From Alphaproteobacteria bacterium MarineAlpha9_Bin3 (lineage in GTDB: Bacteria > Pseudomonadota > Alphaproteobacteria > TMED109), in the NCBI GenBank assembly GCA_002937655.1, contig PTKH01000007.1, positions 1-51,519 on the forward strand: a stretch of 51,519 nucleotides of DNA, in the 5' to 3' direction. The notes under the pieces are model-generated. The model was not told the DNA's origin. It searched no databases and was given only the letters and a program-made list of their open reading frames with translations. Positions 16,777 through 26,925 of this stretch are shown one piece after another. The translations under genes and the position numbers were made by a program. Position 1 is the first letter of the stretch; every line of letters begins with the position of its first letter.

Positions 16777-17853
16777 ATGAAAAATAAGCATTTAGTTTTA
16801 ATTTCTTTTGATACTAAGGCCGGCGGTATATCTAATATGATAGGTATACATGCTTTAGCGTTGGTTCGTGAAGGCTACAAATTATCAATAATATTACCAA
16901 AGTTATCAGATGCAATAAATTCTATTGAAAATGCTTTTATCGATAATAAAGAATACAATAAGTACGTAAATATTTATAAATATAATAGCTTTGATAAATT
17001 TTTTTTAAAATTAGGTTTTTCTCTATGGATAAAAAGAATTTTAAATAATTCTGATGCTTGTTTTGTTCATAATGCTAAATTAATACCTATAATCAAAAAC
17101 AATTCTCGAAAGCCTGTATTTGCGGTTAATCATACATCAAAGCATTCGCAGATGAAGTATTATAACAACGCTGATCTTATTTACACAGTAAATAAAACTA
17201 TTATTTCAGATTTGGTTAATTTTGGTATAGACAGAAATAGATGTATCTATTGCCCTAATGTTTTATTAAAATTACCTAATATAGAATTAAAAGATATAAA
17301 TAAAAACAATATTATAATAGGCGCATTAGGTAGAATGGTAGAAAAAAAAGGATTTTTTGATTTTATAGATGCTTTAAAAATTCTAAAAGAAAGAGGTTAT
17401 AATTTTACAGCAATTTTAGCGGGTGATGGACTATTATTTAAGGAATTGCAAAAATATGCTGAGAGTATACCAGAATTAGAATTTCCAGGTTGGGTTTTAG
17501 ATAAACAAGATTTTTTTAATAAAATTGATATATTCTGCCAACCTTCTCATTTTGAACCTTTTGGCTTAACCGTAATAGAAGCAATGTCATATGGAAAGCC
17601 TGTTATTTCTACTGATTGCGATGGGCCGTTAGAAATAATTAATGATAATATGAAAAATGGAATTTTAGTATCAAAAAAGAAACCTCTAGAAATGGCTGAT
17701 GCAATAATTGAGCTTATTAAAAATTCACATTTACATAGAAGTATGTGTAATTTAGCTTACAGCCATATTCATAAATTTTATAGTCTTAGAAATCTTCAAA
17801 ATAATTTAAATAGTAGTATAACTAACTATTTTAAATCCTTACATAAAAAATAA
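16777..17853 (+). CDS. GT-B glycosyltransferase (family 4-like)
   Basis: A 358-residue glycosyltransferase with two Rossmann-like halves. The C-terminal half shows the family features IGALGRMVEKKGFFDFIDAL (nucleotide-sugar side), AGDGLLFKEL, FPGWV and the E-x7-E motif in FEPFGLTVIEAMSYGKPVI, where the first Glu binds or orients the donor. It probably adds a sugar to a lipid or surface glycan at the inner face of the membrane; donor and acceptor are unknown. It begins 8 bases after gabD. Its last 28 bases overlap the convergent small exported protein. Confidence 0.85.
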   Translation: MKNKHLVLISFDTKAGGISNMIGIHALALVREGYKLSIILPKLSDAINSIENAFIDNKEYNKYVNIYKYNSFDKFFLKLGFSLWIKRILNNSDACFVHNAKLIPIIKNNSRKPVFAVNHTSKHSQMKYYNNADLIYTVNKTIISDLVNFGIDRNRCIYCPNVLLKLPNIELKDINKNNIIIGALGRMVEKKGFFDFIDALKILKERGYNFTAILAGDGLLFKELQKYAESIPELEFPGWVLDKQDFFNKIDIFCQPSHFEPFGLTVIEAMSYGKPVISTDCDGPLEIINDNMKNGILVSKKKPLEMADAIIELIKNSHLHRSMCNLAYSHIHKFYSLRNLQNNLNSSITNYFKSLHKK

Positions 17854-18257
17854 ATATCATTATTCATCTTTAGTGAATTCCATTCAGCCTTAGCATATTT
17901 GCCCTCAGGACAAAGGCCATATTCACTTATTACTTCTAATTTTATTAGAGCTTTACATTTTGTTAGGTATTTTGATTTTAAATTGATAGTTAAATTTCCA
18001 TTTCTGTCTGAATATTTATACGTATTGATATCTTCTCCACAGATACTTAAAAAAATATTTTTATTTTTATATAAGCTTTTGTCTGTTGAATACATTTTAA
18101 TCATTATATCTTTATTCATTAGCGCACTTTTCAATTTTTTAAGACATTTATCAATTTCATAAGAATTACTATTATTAGAACATTTCTCATAATTTTGAGA
18201 ATAAGACAAAAATGGTATACTAATAATAGATATAAAAATAATTAAAATATTTTTCAT
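17826..18257 (-). CDS. Exported cysteine-rich 143-residue protein, unrecognised
   Basis: A clear signal peptide (residues 1-20, ending SYS-QN) precedes about 120 residues with six cysteines (in EKCSNN, DKCLKK, SICGED, TKCKAL, GLCPEG and FLCKDL), enough for three disulfides in the periplasm. The N-terminal CSNN...YEIDKCLKKL spacing vaguely recalls LprI-type domains, but I do not claim membership. AGGT sits before the ATG. It overlaps the 3' end of the glycosyltransferase gene tail to tail. Function unknown. Confidence 0.65.
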   Translation of the reverse strand: MKNILIIFISIISIPFLSYSQNYEKCSNNSNSYEIDKCLKKLKSALMNKDIMIKMYSTDKSLYKNKNIFLSICGEDINTYKYSDRNGNLTINLKSKYLTKCKALIKLEVISEYGLCPEGKYAKAEWNSLKMNNDIYFLCKDLK

Positions 18258-18325
18258 TATAAAATTACCTAGCTATAGATTGTAAATAAATATATATAAT
18301 TTTATATATATATAAGGAGTATATC

Positions 18326-19684
18326 TTGAATAATAAAGTATCAAAAAATAATCATTACGATTTAATTGTTATAGGTGCAGGTTCAGGTGGTGTGAGAGCA
18401 TCAAGAATTGCAGCAAATTATGGTGCTAAGGTTGCCATTATTGAAAGTGTAAGAGTAGGCGGTACATGCGTACTAAGAGGATGTGTACCTAAAAAGTTGT
18501 TGGTTTATGGTTCTCACTTTGCAAGTGAAATTGAAGATTCACAAGGTTTCGGTTGGGAAGTATCTTCTTTTAAACATGATTGGCAAAAACTTATTAACAA
18601 TAAAAATACTGAGTTAGATAGATTAAACAATATATACCTAAATCTTCTTTCCAAGGTTAATATAATTAATGGTTTTGCTAAAATTATAAGTAAAAATGAG
18701 GTTGAAGTTAATGGGGAAGTGTTGTCCTCAGATACAATACTCATTGCTGTAGGTGGAAAGGCTTATATGCCTGATATTAAGGGAAAAGAGTTATGTATAA
18801 ACTCAGATGCCGCATTGGATTTAAAAAAATTTCCTTCTCGTATTGTTATAAACGGGGGTGGTTATATTGCTTTAGAATTTGCAGGTATATTTGCATCCTT
18901 TGGAGCTAATGTAACAATTGTATACAGAGGAACTAATTTATTAAGAGGTTTTGACAGTGATATTTCTAAGTTAATTACTGAGGAGCTTAAAAATTCTAAA
19001 ATTAAAGTTCTAACAGAAATAGAAATAAGTTCTGTTTCTAAAACTTCAGCTGGATTGTCGACGCTATTAAGTAATGGAGAAGTAATTATTTCTGATGAAG
19101 TTATGTTTGCAACAGGTAGAGTGCCAAATACAAATTCATTGGGCTTAGAAAAAGTAGGAATAAAAACTGGAAGTATAGGTGAAATTATTGTTGATGATAA
19201 TAATGAAACTAATCTTAAAAATATCTTTGCTATAGGGGATGTAACAAATAGAATTAATCTTACTCCTGTCGCTATAGCAGAAGGCCAAGTTTTTGCAGAT
19301 AATCGTTACGGAGGTATGAATAAGAAATGCGATTATGACAATGTAGCTTCAGCAGTGTTTACGCAACCGGCAATAGGTGTTGTAGGTTTAACCGAAAATA
19401 AAGCTGAAGAAATATTTGCAAATGATGGAGGTATATCTGTCTTTCAGACATCCTTTAAACCAATGAAACAGACATTAGGAGGAAGAAATACGAGGATCTA
19501 TATAAAAATGATTGTTTCTAAAAAAGATAATAAAGTTGTGGGTATTCATGGTATAGGTGATGATTTGCCAGAAATAGTACAAATATGTGCAGTAGCAATT
19601 AAATCTGGAGCAACAAAGGATGATTTTGATAATACTATGGGTATTCATCCTACAGCAGCTGAGGAACTAGTAACTTTAAAATAA
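18326..19684 (+). CDS. gor: Glutathione-disulfide reductase
   Basis: Gor reduces oxidised glutathione with NADPH (FAD enzyme). The 452 residues show the FAD motif GAGSGGVRAS (17-26), the redox disulfide Cys48/Cys53 in GGTCVLRGCVPKK, the NAD(P) motif GGGYIALEFAG, the second FAD motif FAIGDV, and the C-terminal GIHPTAAEE with catalytic His and Glu. The start is TTG 18326 behind AAGGAG. The neighbouring DAHP synthase gene is a common arrangement in alphaproteobacteria. The GST and monothiol glutaredoxin genes in this window agree with a glutathione-based cell. Confidence 0.95.
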   Translation: MNNKVSKNNHYDLIVIGAGSGGVRASRIAANYGAKVAIIESVRVGGTCVLRGCVPKKLLVYGSHFASEIEDSQGFGWEVSSFKHDWQKLINNKNTELDRLNNIYLNLLSKVNIINGFAKIISKNEVEVNGEVLSSDTILIAVGGKAYMPDIKGKELCINSDAALDLKKFPSRIVINGGGYIALEFAGIFASFGANVTIVYRGTNLLRGFDSDISKLITEELKNSKIKVLTEIEISSVSKTSAGLSTLLSNGEVIISDEVMFATGRVPNTNSLGLEKVGIKTGSIGEIIVDDNNETNLKNIFAIGDVTNRINLTPVAIAEGQVFADNRYGGMNKKCDYDNVASAVFTQPAIGVVGLTENKAEEIFANDGGISVFQTSFKPMKQTLGGRNTRIYIKMIVSKKDNKVVGIHGIGDDLPEIVQICAVAIKSGATKDDFDNTMGIHPTAAEELVTLK

Positions 19685-19777
19685 ACTTTTATGTAATTAA
19701 AACTTGTAAATAATATTCACAAACAGTAATCATTATGCTCAATATTATAAAATAAAGCATTTTAAAGGTAATAAATT

Positions 19778-21130
19778 ATGAATTCTAAATGGTCTATAGA
19801 TTCTTGGAGAGATTTTCCTATTAAGCATCAGCCTATTTATTCCGATTTAAATAAGCTAAATAAAGTTGAAAATAAGCTTAAAACTCTTCCACCTCTGGTT
19901 TTTGCAGGTGAAGCAAGAACTTTAAAATCTAAATTAGCAGATGTTTCAGAGGGTAAAGCTTTTTTGCTACAAGGTGGTGATTGTGCAGAATCATTTGCTG
20001 AGTTTAATGCTGATAATTTAAGGGATACATTTAGAGTAATATTACAAATGGCTGCGGTATTAACTTATGGTGCGTCATTACCTATAGTTAAAGTGGGACG
20101 ACTTGCAGGCCAATTTGCAAAGCCAAGGTCTGAAGCATTTGAAATTAGAGATAATGTAAAACTTTCTTCTTATTTAGGAGATATCGTAAATGGAATTGAA
20201 TTTGAAGCTTCTTCTAGAGAGCCTGATCCTGAAAGAATGATCAAAGCTTATAGTCAAGCTGCATCGGCATTAAATCTTTTAAGAGCTTTTGCTACTGGTG
20301 GATATGCTGATTTACATGAGGTTCACAGATGGAATTTAGAGTTTTTAGAGGGAAGTAGCCAAGATAATAAGTATAGAATGATTGCTGATAGAATTGGCGA
20401 TTGCTTAGATTTTATGAAGGCTTGTGGAATAAATAAAAATACAGCTGGTTTGGTTTCAAAAGTTGATTTTTTTACTTCACACGAAGCATTATTGTTAGGC
20501 TATGAACAGAGTTTAACAAGAATAGATAGTATTACAGAAAATTATTATGATTGTTCTGCTCATATGTTATGGATAGGAGAGAGAACCAGGGGATTGGATG
20601 AAGCACATATAGAGTTTATGAGAGGAATAGGAAACCCTATAGGAGTTAAAGTAGGTCCTTCGATGATTAATGATGAATTAATAAGTTTAATAGAAAAGCT
20701 TAACCCAAAAAATGAAGCTGGAAAACTTACATTAATAGCAAGAATGGGAAGGGATAATATAGGAAATGTATTACCTAGTTTAGTTAGAAAAGTTGATCAA
20801 GAGGGTAAAAAAGTAGTTTGGTCATGCGACCCAATGCATGGAAATACTTTTAAAGCTCAAACAGGATATAAAACTAGAGCATTTGATAATGTTATGAGTG
20901 AAGTAGAACAGTTTTTTCAAATTCATAGGTCAGAAGGGACTTATGCTGGAGGTATTCATTTAGAAATGACAGGACAAGATGTGACTGAATGTGTTGGAGG
21001 GTCACAAGAAATTAAGGAAGAGAATTTAGGCGATAGATATCATACTCATTGTGATCCAAGGCTAAATGCTAGTCAAGGATTAGAATTGGCTTTCAGACTT
21101 TCTGAAGAGCTAAGTAAATATAGAAAATAG
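19778..21130 (+). CDS. Class II 3-deoxy-7-phosphoheptulonate (DAHP) synthase
   Basis: Condenses phosphoenolpyruvate and erythrose 4-phosphate to DAHP, the entry step of the shikimate pathway. The 450 residues belong to the plant/bacterial type II family: [33 protein letters not shown]-like [30 protein letters not shown], and the metal-site stretch CDPMHGNTF. Type II enzymes are unrelated in detail to E. coli AroFGH, so I give no symbol. It follows gor at 93 bases and is convergent with apbE. Confidence 0.95.
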   Translation: MNSKWSIDSWRDFPIKHQPIYSDLNKLNKVENKLKTLPPLVFAGEARTLKSKLADVSEGKAFLLQGGDCAESFAEFNADNLRDTFRVILQMAAVLTYGASLPIVKVGRLAGQFAKPRSEAFEIRDNVKLSSYLGDIVNGIEFEASSREPDPERMIKAYSQAASALNLLRAFATGGYADLHEVHRWNLEFLEGSSQDNKYRMIADRIGDCLDFMKACGINKNTAGLVSKVDFFTSHEALLLGYEQSLTRIDSITENYYDCSAHMLWIGERTRGLDEAHIEFMRGIGNPIGVKVGPSMINDELISLIEKLNPKNEAGKLTLIARMGRDNIGNVLPSLVRKVDQEGKKVVWSCDPMHGNTFKAQTGYKTRAFDNVMSEVEQFFQIHRSEGTYAGGIHLEMTGQDVTECVGGSQEIKEENLGDRYHTHCDPRLNASQGLELAFRLSEELSKYRK

Positions 21131-21131
21131 A

Positions 21132-22019
21132 TTAATTAATAATAAACCGTACATCTGAAAACTCTTTAATTAAACTTTTTCTTATCTTTTCATTTGATAC
21201 AGCATATGTAGTAGATAAGCCATCTGCTAATGTAGCATTTTTCGCAATTACTGTTGTTTTTTCTGGAATATTTGAAGCAGAGTCATAATTATTTGCATCA
21301 AATAAATGACTTTTTTTATTAGGTAAAATTGTACTATCTGGTTCACTAACTGAAAATCCTTTATTTGTTATATCAAGAAATTCATTATTTACTAATAAAC
21401 GCCATTTATTATCATTTGGAGAAATACCAGATGCTTTACCTTCACCAAAATTAATAAGGTGATTATTTAAACCTGAGTTTAATAAGATTTCATGTATTCT
21501 ATCCGTTAATATACCCTGAGCTAACGCGTTAAAGGTTATTTCTGTATTTTTATTTAGCAAAATTACTTTATTCTTAGAAATATCAATATTATTAAAACCA
21601 ATACCTTCAAAATTAACTTTCGTCCCTGAGGAATAGCTATTCCATAGGGGTTGTACTGTAATATCAAAAGATCCTTTGCTTACTCTATAAAACTTTTCAG
21701 ATATATATATTGCATTTATTAATTCTGGATCTGGATTAATTAAGACTTTATTATCATTTAAAAGATTAATTTTACTAGAACCATCTTGAAGGTAAAATAT
21801 TTTATTAAATCTTCTAATTTCTGAATTAATTAATAAAATTAATTTATCTAAATGAGCTTTATTTTTAGTATGTATTTGCATTACTACTGGATTCCCAAGA
21901 GCGGTACTACTCCATCTATAGCTATGAATATTGTTATTTGCGACAGCTTGAAGTGGAGTTATTGCAATAGAACTAGCTATTATTTTTATAGTTTTTCTTC
22001 TAGATATTAATTGTTGCAT
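21132..22019 (-). CDS. apbE: ApbE-family FAD:protein FMN transferase (NosX-like)
   Basis: A 295-residue ApbE-family protein that transfers FMN from FAD onto a threonine of a partner protein in the periplasm. The N terminus carries a likely Tat signal (SRRKTIK, residues 6-12, then a hydrophobic stretch ending near AVANN), consistent with export of a folded flavoprotein or cofactor-loaded enzyme. Family features include SFDITVQPLW, NFEGIGFNNID (in place of the common DLGGIAKG), HLINFGEGKASG and NATLADGLSTTYAV. It starts 1 base after the stop of the NosR-like gene, its evident substrate. Confidence 0.88.
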   Translation of the reverse strand: MQQLISRRKTIKIIASSIAITPLQAVANNNIHSYRWSSTALGNPVVMQIHTKNKAHLDKLILLINSEIRRFNKIFYLQDGSSKINLLNDNKVLINPDPELINAIYISEKFYRVSKGSFDITVQPLWNSYSSGTKVNFEGIGFNNIDISKNKVILLNKNTEITFNALAQGILTDRIHEILLNSGLNNHLINFGEGKASGISPNDNKWRLLVNNEFLDITNKGFSVSEPDSTILPNKKSHLFDANNYDSASNIPEKTTVIAKNATLADGLSTTYAVSNEKIRKSLIKEFSDVRFIIN

Positions 22020-22020
22020 A

Positions 22021-23997
22021 TTAAGCTACTTTTATTTTATTCAATTTAACTAAAGGAGGGCACCTATTAGTATCAGTATATTCTAATTGACAGTCCAGAC
22101 ATCTAAAACATTCACTCATAATTATCTTGCCTTTTTTAATCCCATTTGTTGGGATAGCTTTTACAGGGCAAGATTTAGAACATAAATTGCATGGATTTCC
22201 GCATTCTTGCCTTCTTTTCAAGTTATCTGTAATCCTTAATTTACCTAGAACGGCCAAACTACCTCCTAGAGGACATATAAATCTGCAAAAACCTCTTTCC
22301 ATAAACATGCTAATAATTAATAATATTATGGCATAACTAACGTATGGTAACCCTCTGTTAAAATGCCTCATTATTGAAGTTTTGAACGGTTCAATTTCTG
22401 CTATACTAGACGCTGTCTCCATTGAGAAAAATGAAGCACCAATAATAGTAACTAATATAAAATATTTAATGGTCCACAGTTTTTCAAAATATTTTTCTGG
22501 TAATTCTTTCTTCTTAATTCCAATAAATTTTGAAATATATCCTATTAATTCTTGTAATGCTCCAAAAGGACAAAGCCATCCACAAAATAGACCTCTTCCT
22601 AAAATCAATGTTGATAAAATTGTGAAAACTAAAATTATAAAGATTAGAGGATCAATCATAAAATAATTTAGGTCTGCTCCAGTAATAGGAATTCTTATTA
22701 AAGATAAAATATTAAAAATTGATAATTGTGCTCCTGTATACCACCCAATCCATATTAGAGTAAAAGATAAATATGATATTCTGATGTATCTAAATATTCT
22801 TCGATATTTACTTATTCTTTCTTGAAATATTGTTATTAAGCATAAAAAAAGTAGTGCTGATACTAAAATTAAAATTCTAAATTTAGAGTCTAGCCATATA
22901 TTTATCCACATCGGAAGAGGTTTAGTATTTTCAATTATTAATTCTTTATTTATTACAAATGGAATTATTAAGCTTCTTAAGTTTTCTGTATGGTTTTCAT
23001 TTATTATTTCTATGTACCATGGTTCTGTTGGATCAAAGTTATGATGAGGACCTATTTTAAATATAGATATTTCTTTAAATTTTGGGGCATTTTTTGTCTG
23101 AATTTTAGATACTCTTGTATGGTCTGAAGCTTTAAAAATTATTTCATTCTCGCCTTGAATTAGCCTAATCCTATCAAATAACTTTGTACTTCTCCATCTA
23201 TCTCCTTTATAGGAATAGCCATTTCCAGCAATCAAAATTGCATTGTCTTGAGCACTTAAACTAGCCATGAGCTTATCATGAGTATGTTTTTTTAAAATAT
23301 TATATCCTATCGCTCTAGGATTTAAATAAGTTATAGCTAATTGAGACTCAATGTTTTCTTCAAAATAGTAGCTGTTTTTATAAATGACATGTTTGTCTCT
23401 TATTAATTCATTCCAATTCATTTCAATTTCTTTTAAATAATTTATTTGATTAGAGTATGTTGTTTGAAATAATCCTATTAATAAGGATGCGTTTCTTGCA
23501 GACTTAAAAATTGCCTCATGCATTAAATTTGAAGAAATTGTTCCTCTATGAACTGTATCAGGTCTAATAGGTTTATCTCTAGATGCTCTCGACATTCCAT
23601 TTGAAATATTAATATCTTTAGTTCTTTCAATATATTCTAATAAATCTGACTCACTTATATCATGTTCAAAGAGGGGTTCATTATGATAGATAAGTTTAGC
23701 TCCAGCAATAGTGCCTGATAAATTTAATCCAACAATTATTTCATAGGGAGACCTATCATAGCCCAGCGATTTTACCATATCCCATGTCGAAAATACATAG
23801 CCTAATAATTCATTATTATTAAATATTTCAATTATTCTCTCATCATTTTTATTATTTTTTTTATAAGTATAATTTTCAAAAAATTCTTTAATTAATTCAT
23901 TATCAACCCTATCATTAATTTTACCTGTAATTTCAGCAAAGGAAGATTGTGAAATTAATAAAGAAAATATAATTATAAAAAGTGAAAAATTTTTCAT
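22021..23997 (-). CDS. nosR: NosR/NirI-like membrane flavin and iron-sulfur protein
   Basis: A 658-residue protein with the full NosR layout. It has a signal peptide (1-21), a periplasmic FMN-binding domain with the flavinylation-type Thr153 (DTVHRGTISSNLM aligns with the usual D-x-V-SGAT pattern), about six membrane segments, two membrane-side CxxxCP motifs (FCGWLCPFGALQE and FCRFICPLGG), and a C-terminal pair of [4Fe-4S] motifs (CGNPCNLCSKSCP and CFRCLDCQLEY...CP). NosR passes electrons from quinol to periplasmic reductases, classically N2O reductase. No nosZ is in the window, so the acceptor here is unknown. apbE follows directly. Confidence 0.9.
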   Translation of the reverse strand: MKNFSLFIIIFSLLISQSSFAEITGKINDRVDNELIKEFFENYTYKKNNKNDERIIEIFNNNELLGYVFSTWDMVKSLGYDRSPYEIIVGLNLSGTIAGAKLIYHNEPLFEHDISESDLLEYIERTKDINISNGMSRASRDKPIRPDTVHRGTISSNLMHEAIFKSARNASLLIGLFQTTYSNQINYLKEIEMNWNELIRDKHVIYKNSYYFEENIESQLAITYLNPRAIGYNILKKHTHDKLMASLSAQDNAILIAGNGYSYKGDRWRSTKLFDRIRLIQGENEIIFKASDHTRVSKIQTKNAPKFKEISIFKIGPHHNFDPTEPWYIEIINENHTENLRSLIIPFVINKELIIENTKPLPMWINIWLDSKFRILILVSALLFLCLITIFQERISKYRRIFRYIRISYLSFTLIWIGWYTGAQLSIFNILSLIRIPITGADLNYFMIDPLIFIILVFTILSTLILGRGLFCGWLCPFGALQELIGYISKFIGIKKKELPEKYFEKLWTIKYFILVTIIGASFFSMETASSIAEIEPFKTSIMRHFNRGLPYVSYAIILLIISMFMERGFCRFICPLGGSLAVLGKLRITDNLKRRQECGNPCNLCSKSCPVKAIPTNGIKKGKIIMSECFRCLDCQLEYTDTNRCPPLVKLNKIKVA

Positions 23998-24103
23998 AGA
24001 TAAACTCTAGATATTTATGGTAAAATTAACTATTAACACTAAAGTATAAAAAGTATAGCTTTTATATAATTAAATAAAGTTAAATCTATGGAGTGTAAGA
24101 TTA

Positions 24104-25234
24104 TTGTCTGATTTTGAAAATGACATTGAATTAAGAACTGACCATTATTTTAAGCTAACTAAAAAAATAGTTGAGAAACATGGCGATATGCAAGTCACCT
24201 ATGCAGTTTTTATGCGAAGACCAGTAATATATTGTCCAAAATTAGCAATTAATTGGATTAGCAGTGTTACAGCCGCACGTGGATCTAGAATAAAAATAAA
24301 AGAATGTTTTGAGGAAGGTGCTTGGGTAGGTGCTGGAGAGTGTCTCATGTATATAACTGGACAATTAAGTGTATTAGCTGATTTAGAAACTATATTTCTA
24401 CAGAAAATAGGTGGAGCATGCGTTGCTGCATATAATACCTTTGGAATGGCTAGTGATTTACCTAAGGTAGGATTTATTGCAATGGATGCAAGGCATTGTG
24501 CTGGAGGAGAAATGCAAGAACTTATGGCTTATGGCGCATCTGTAGGTTCTAAAAAAGCGCAAAATGAGCAAGGAGCAGTTGGTTTCATTGGGAGCGCTAA
24601 TGATATAACTTCACATTTTTTTGGTAAAAAAAATGGAGTGGGGACCATGCCACATGCATTAGTTGGTTATGCTGGCTCTACACTTAATGCTGCTAAAATG
24701 TTTATGGAAACGTATCCGAATAAGCCTATAACAGTCCTTATTGATTACTTTGGTAAAGAAATTTCTGACACACTTGAGGTTTGTAAAGAATTAAAGAAGA
24801 TAGCTGATAATGGACTTTTATCTGTAAGAATTGATACCCATGGTGGTAGGTTTGTTGAAGGTTTAGATACTGCGAAATCTTATGAATTATTAGATAAGAA
24901 TGCACCTCGTGCTATAAGAACATTTAGAACTGAACAAGAGCTTAGATGGCTCGTAGGAACTGGAGTAAGTGCTGCCGCTTTATGGCACTTAAGGTTAGCA
25001 CTAGATAAGAATAATTATAAGAAAGTAAAAATTATAGCCTCTAGTGGTTTTAGTCCTGAGAAATGTAAATTGATTGCAAGTGTTGGAGCTCCAGTAGACA
25101 TGATAGGAACGGGTTCTTACATTCCTGACAGTTGGTCTGAAACTTATGCAACTGCAGATATTATAGAGTATAATGGTATAGCTAGAGTCAAAATTGGTAG
25201 AGAGTTTTTACTGCCTAAAAAACAAAATAATTAG
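24104..25234 (+). CDS. Nicotinate phosphoribosyltransferase
   Basis: About 376 residues of the nicotinate/nicotinamide phosphoribosyltransferase family, which makes nicotinate mononucleotide from nicotinate and PRPP. Recognisable parts are LRTDHYFKLT at the N terminus, DARHCAGGEMQEL, GVGTMPHALVGY (GTMAHS-like), RIDTHGGRFVEG, and IIASSGFSPEKC followed by MIGTGSYIP for the PRPP end. The subgroup differs from E. coli PncB, so I leave the symbol blank. The start is TTG 24104 behind GGAG (24090-24093). nadE follows 14 bases later: NAD salvage feeds directly into NAD synthesis. Confidence 0.85.
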   Translation: MSDFENDIELRTDHYFKLTKKIVEKHGDMQVTYAVFMRRPVIYCPKLAINWISSVTAARGSRIKIKECFEEGAWVGAGECLMYITGQLSVLADLETIFLQKIGGACVAAYNTFGMASDLPKVGFIAMDARHCAGGEMQELMAYGASVGSKKAQNEQGAVGFIGSANDITSHFFGKKNGVGTMPHALVGYAGSTLNAAKMFMETYPNKPITVLIDYFGKEISDTLEVCKELKKIADNGLLSVRIDTHGGRFVEGLDTAKSYELLDKNAPRAIRTFRTEQELRWLVGTGVSAAALWHLRLALDKNNYKKVKIIASSGFSPEKCKLIASVGAPVDMIGTGSYIPDSWSETYATADIIEYNGIARVKIGREFLLPKKQNN

Positions 25235-25248
25235 TGAGGAAATAATCT

Positions 25249-26910
25249 TTGAATACTTATATTAAAATATATTTGTGCCAATTAAATTTTCATGTTGGCG
25301 ATTTAAAAAATAATTATGACAAAATTATTTCGGCTAGAGAAGAAGTAAAAAGACAAGGTGGAGATTTATGTGTTTTTTCAGAGTTATCTGTTACAGGTTA
25401 TCCCCCAGAAGATTTAGTTTTAAGAAAAACATTTATTGAGTCAGTAGAAAATATAATAGATAATTTAATAGAGCTATCTAATGATAATGGCCCAGGAATT
25501 ATCGTTGGTTATCCTAGGTTGCATGATAATAAGTTAATGAACTCTGCAGCTATAATTTTTAATGGGAATATTTCTATCATTAATAAATTTCATTTGCCAA
25601 ATTATGGTGTTTTTGATGAAAAAAGAGTTTTTAATTCTGATAGAGTGCCAGGCCCAATAGTTTTTAAAGATATTAGGATAGGTTTAATGATATGTGAAGA
25701 TATGTGGTATCCTGACGTTTCAGAAAGCCTTCAGGAATCTGGAGCACAAATATTAATAGTAATTAATGGTTCTCCATTTGATCAAAATAAGGAAGATGAA
25801 AGACTTTCAGTTGCTGTTTCAAGGGTCGTAGAAACAAATTTACCTTTAATTTATGTAAACCAAATTGGAGGACAAGACGAACTTGTTTTTGATGGAAGTT
25901 CTTTTGCTTTAGATTCTAGTGCTAAATTGTGCTTACAGAGCTCATCTTGGAGAGAAGAAGTAAATAAATTAGAAATAACAATTAATAACAATGGTTTAAA
26001 TAAATTATCTTCTTCAGTTATTAATAAAATATCTGTTGGTTTGGAGTCAAAGTATAATGCTATGGTTCTAGGTTTAAGGGATTATGTAAATAAAAATAGA
26101 TTTAAAGGTGTTGTTTTAGGTTTATCAGGTGGAATAGACTCTGCTCTAGCTGTAGCTATTGCGGTTGATGCTTTAGGTGCAGACAGAGTAAGAGGTATAA
26201 GAATGCCATCTAAATATTCATCTGAAGGTTCACTAAGTGACGCTAAAGAATCTGCAAAGTTATTAAATATAAAAATTGATACAATTAATATTGAAGAAAT
26301 CAATAAATCTTATTTAGGACACCTTAATGATTTATTTAAGGATTTGGATAAAGATACAACTGAAGAAAATATTCAATCAAGAATAAGGGGTGTTATACTT
26401 ATGGCAGTTTCCAATAAATTTGGCGAAATGCTTATATCAACTGGAAATAAGAGTGAAATAAGTGTTGGATATACAACTATTTATGGTGATATGAATGGTG
26501 GATTTTGTGCTTTAAAGGATGCGTACAAGACGGATGTTTATAATTTATCTAAATGGAGAAATAATCATTATAATGATTTATTTTTAGGGCCTTCTGGAAT
26601 GGCTATTCCTGCTAATAGTATTACAAAAGAGCCCTCTGCAGAACTTGATTTTAATCAGAAGGATCAAGATAGTTTACCAGATTATGAGGTGCTAGATGAG
26701 ATATTAATTAAAATAATTGAAGAAGAGGCATCTTTAGATTCTATCATATCCATGGGGCATGATAGTGAATTAGTTCATAGAGTCTACAGGCTACTATTAC
26801 TTTCAGAATATAAAAGAAGACAGTCAGCTCCTGGAGTCAAGCTTACAGCGCGTTCCTTTGGAAAAGAAAGAAGGTATCCAATAGTAAATGCATTTTTAGA
26901 TGATACATAA
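25249..26910 (+). CDS. nadE: Glutamine-dependent NAD+ synthase
   Basis: Two-domain NAD synthase of 553 residues. The nitrilase-type glutaminase half has the Glu45-Lys113-Cys149 triad (FSELSVTGYPPEDL, NKFHLPNYGVFDE, MICEDMWYPD), and the synthetase half has the PP-loop GLSGGIDSALA (291-301) plus STGNKSEISVGY and the C-terminal KLTARSFGKERRYPI. It amidates nicotinate adenine dinucleotide with ammonia tunnelled from glutamine. The start is TTG 25249 behind GAGGA. The nicotinate phosphoribosyltransferase gene upstream and trmJ 15 bases downstream are probably co-transcribed. Confidence 0.96.
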   Translation: MNTYIKIYLCQLNFHVGDLKNNYDKIISAREEVKRQGGDLCVFSELSVTGYPPEDLVLRKTFIESVENIIDNLIELSNDNGPGIIVGYPRLHDNKLMNSAAIIFNGNISIINKFHLPNYGVFDEKRVFNSDRVPGPIVFKDIRIGLMICEDMWYPDVSESLQESGAQILIVINGSPFDQNKEDERLSVAVSRVVETNLPLIYVNQIGGQDELVFDGSSFALDSSAKLCLQSSSWREEVNKLEITINNNGLNKLSSSVINKISVGLESKYNAMVLGLRDYVNKNRFKGVVLGLSGGIDSALAVAIAVDALGADRVRGIRMPSKYSSEGSLSDAKESAKLLNIKIDTINIEEINKSYLGHLNDLFKDLDKDTTEENIQSRIRGVILMAVSNKFGEMLISTGNKSEISVGYTTIYGDMNGGFCALKDAYKTDVYNLSKWRNNHYNDLFLGPSGMAIPANSITKEPSAELDFNQKDQDSLPDYEVLDEILIKIIEEEASLDSIISMGHDSELVHRVYRLLLLSEYKRRQSAPGVKLTARSFGKERRYPIVNAFLDDT

Positions 26911-26925
26911 ATTTATAGTAAATAA

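Noticed and set aside
24045-24067. TATAAAA/TTTTATA inverted repeat before the nicotinate phosphoribosyltransferase
   Set aside because: A 7-base A-T-only repeat is not significant at this base composition.
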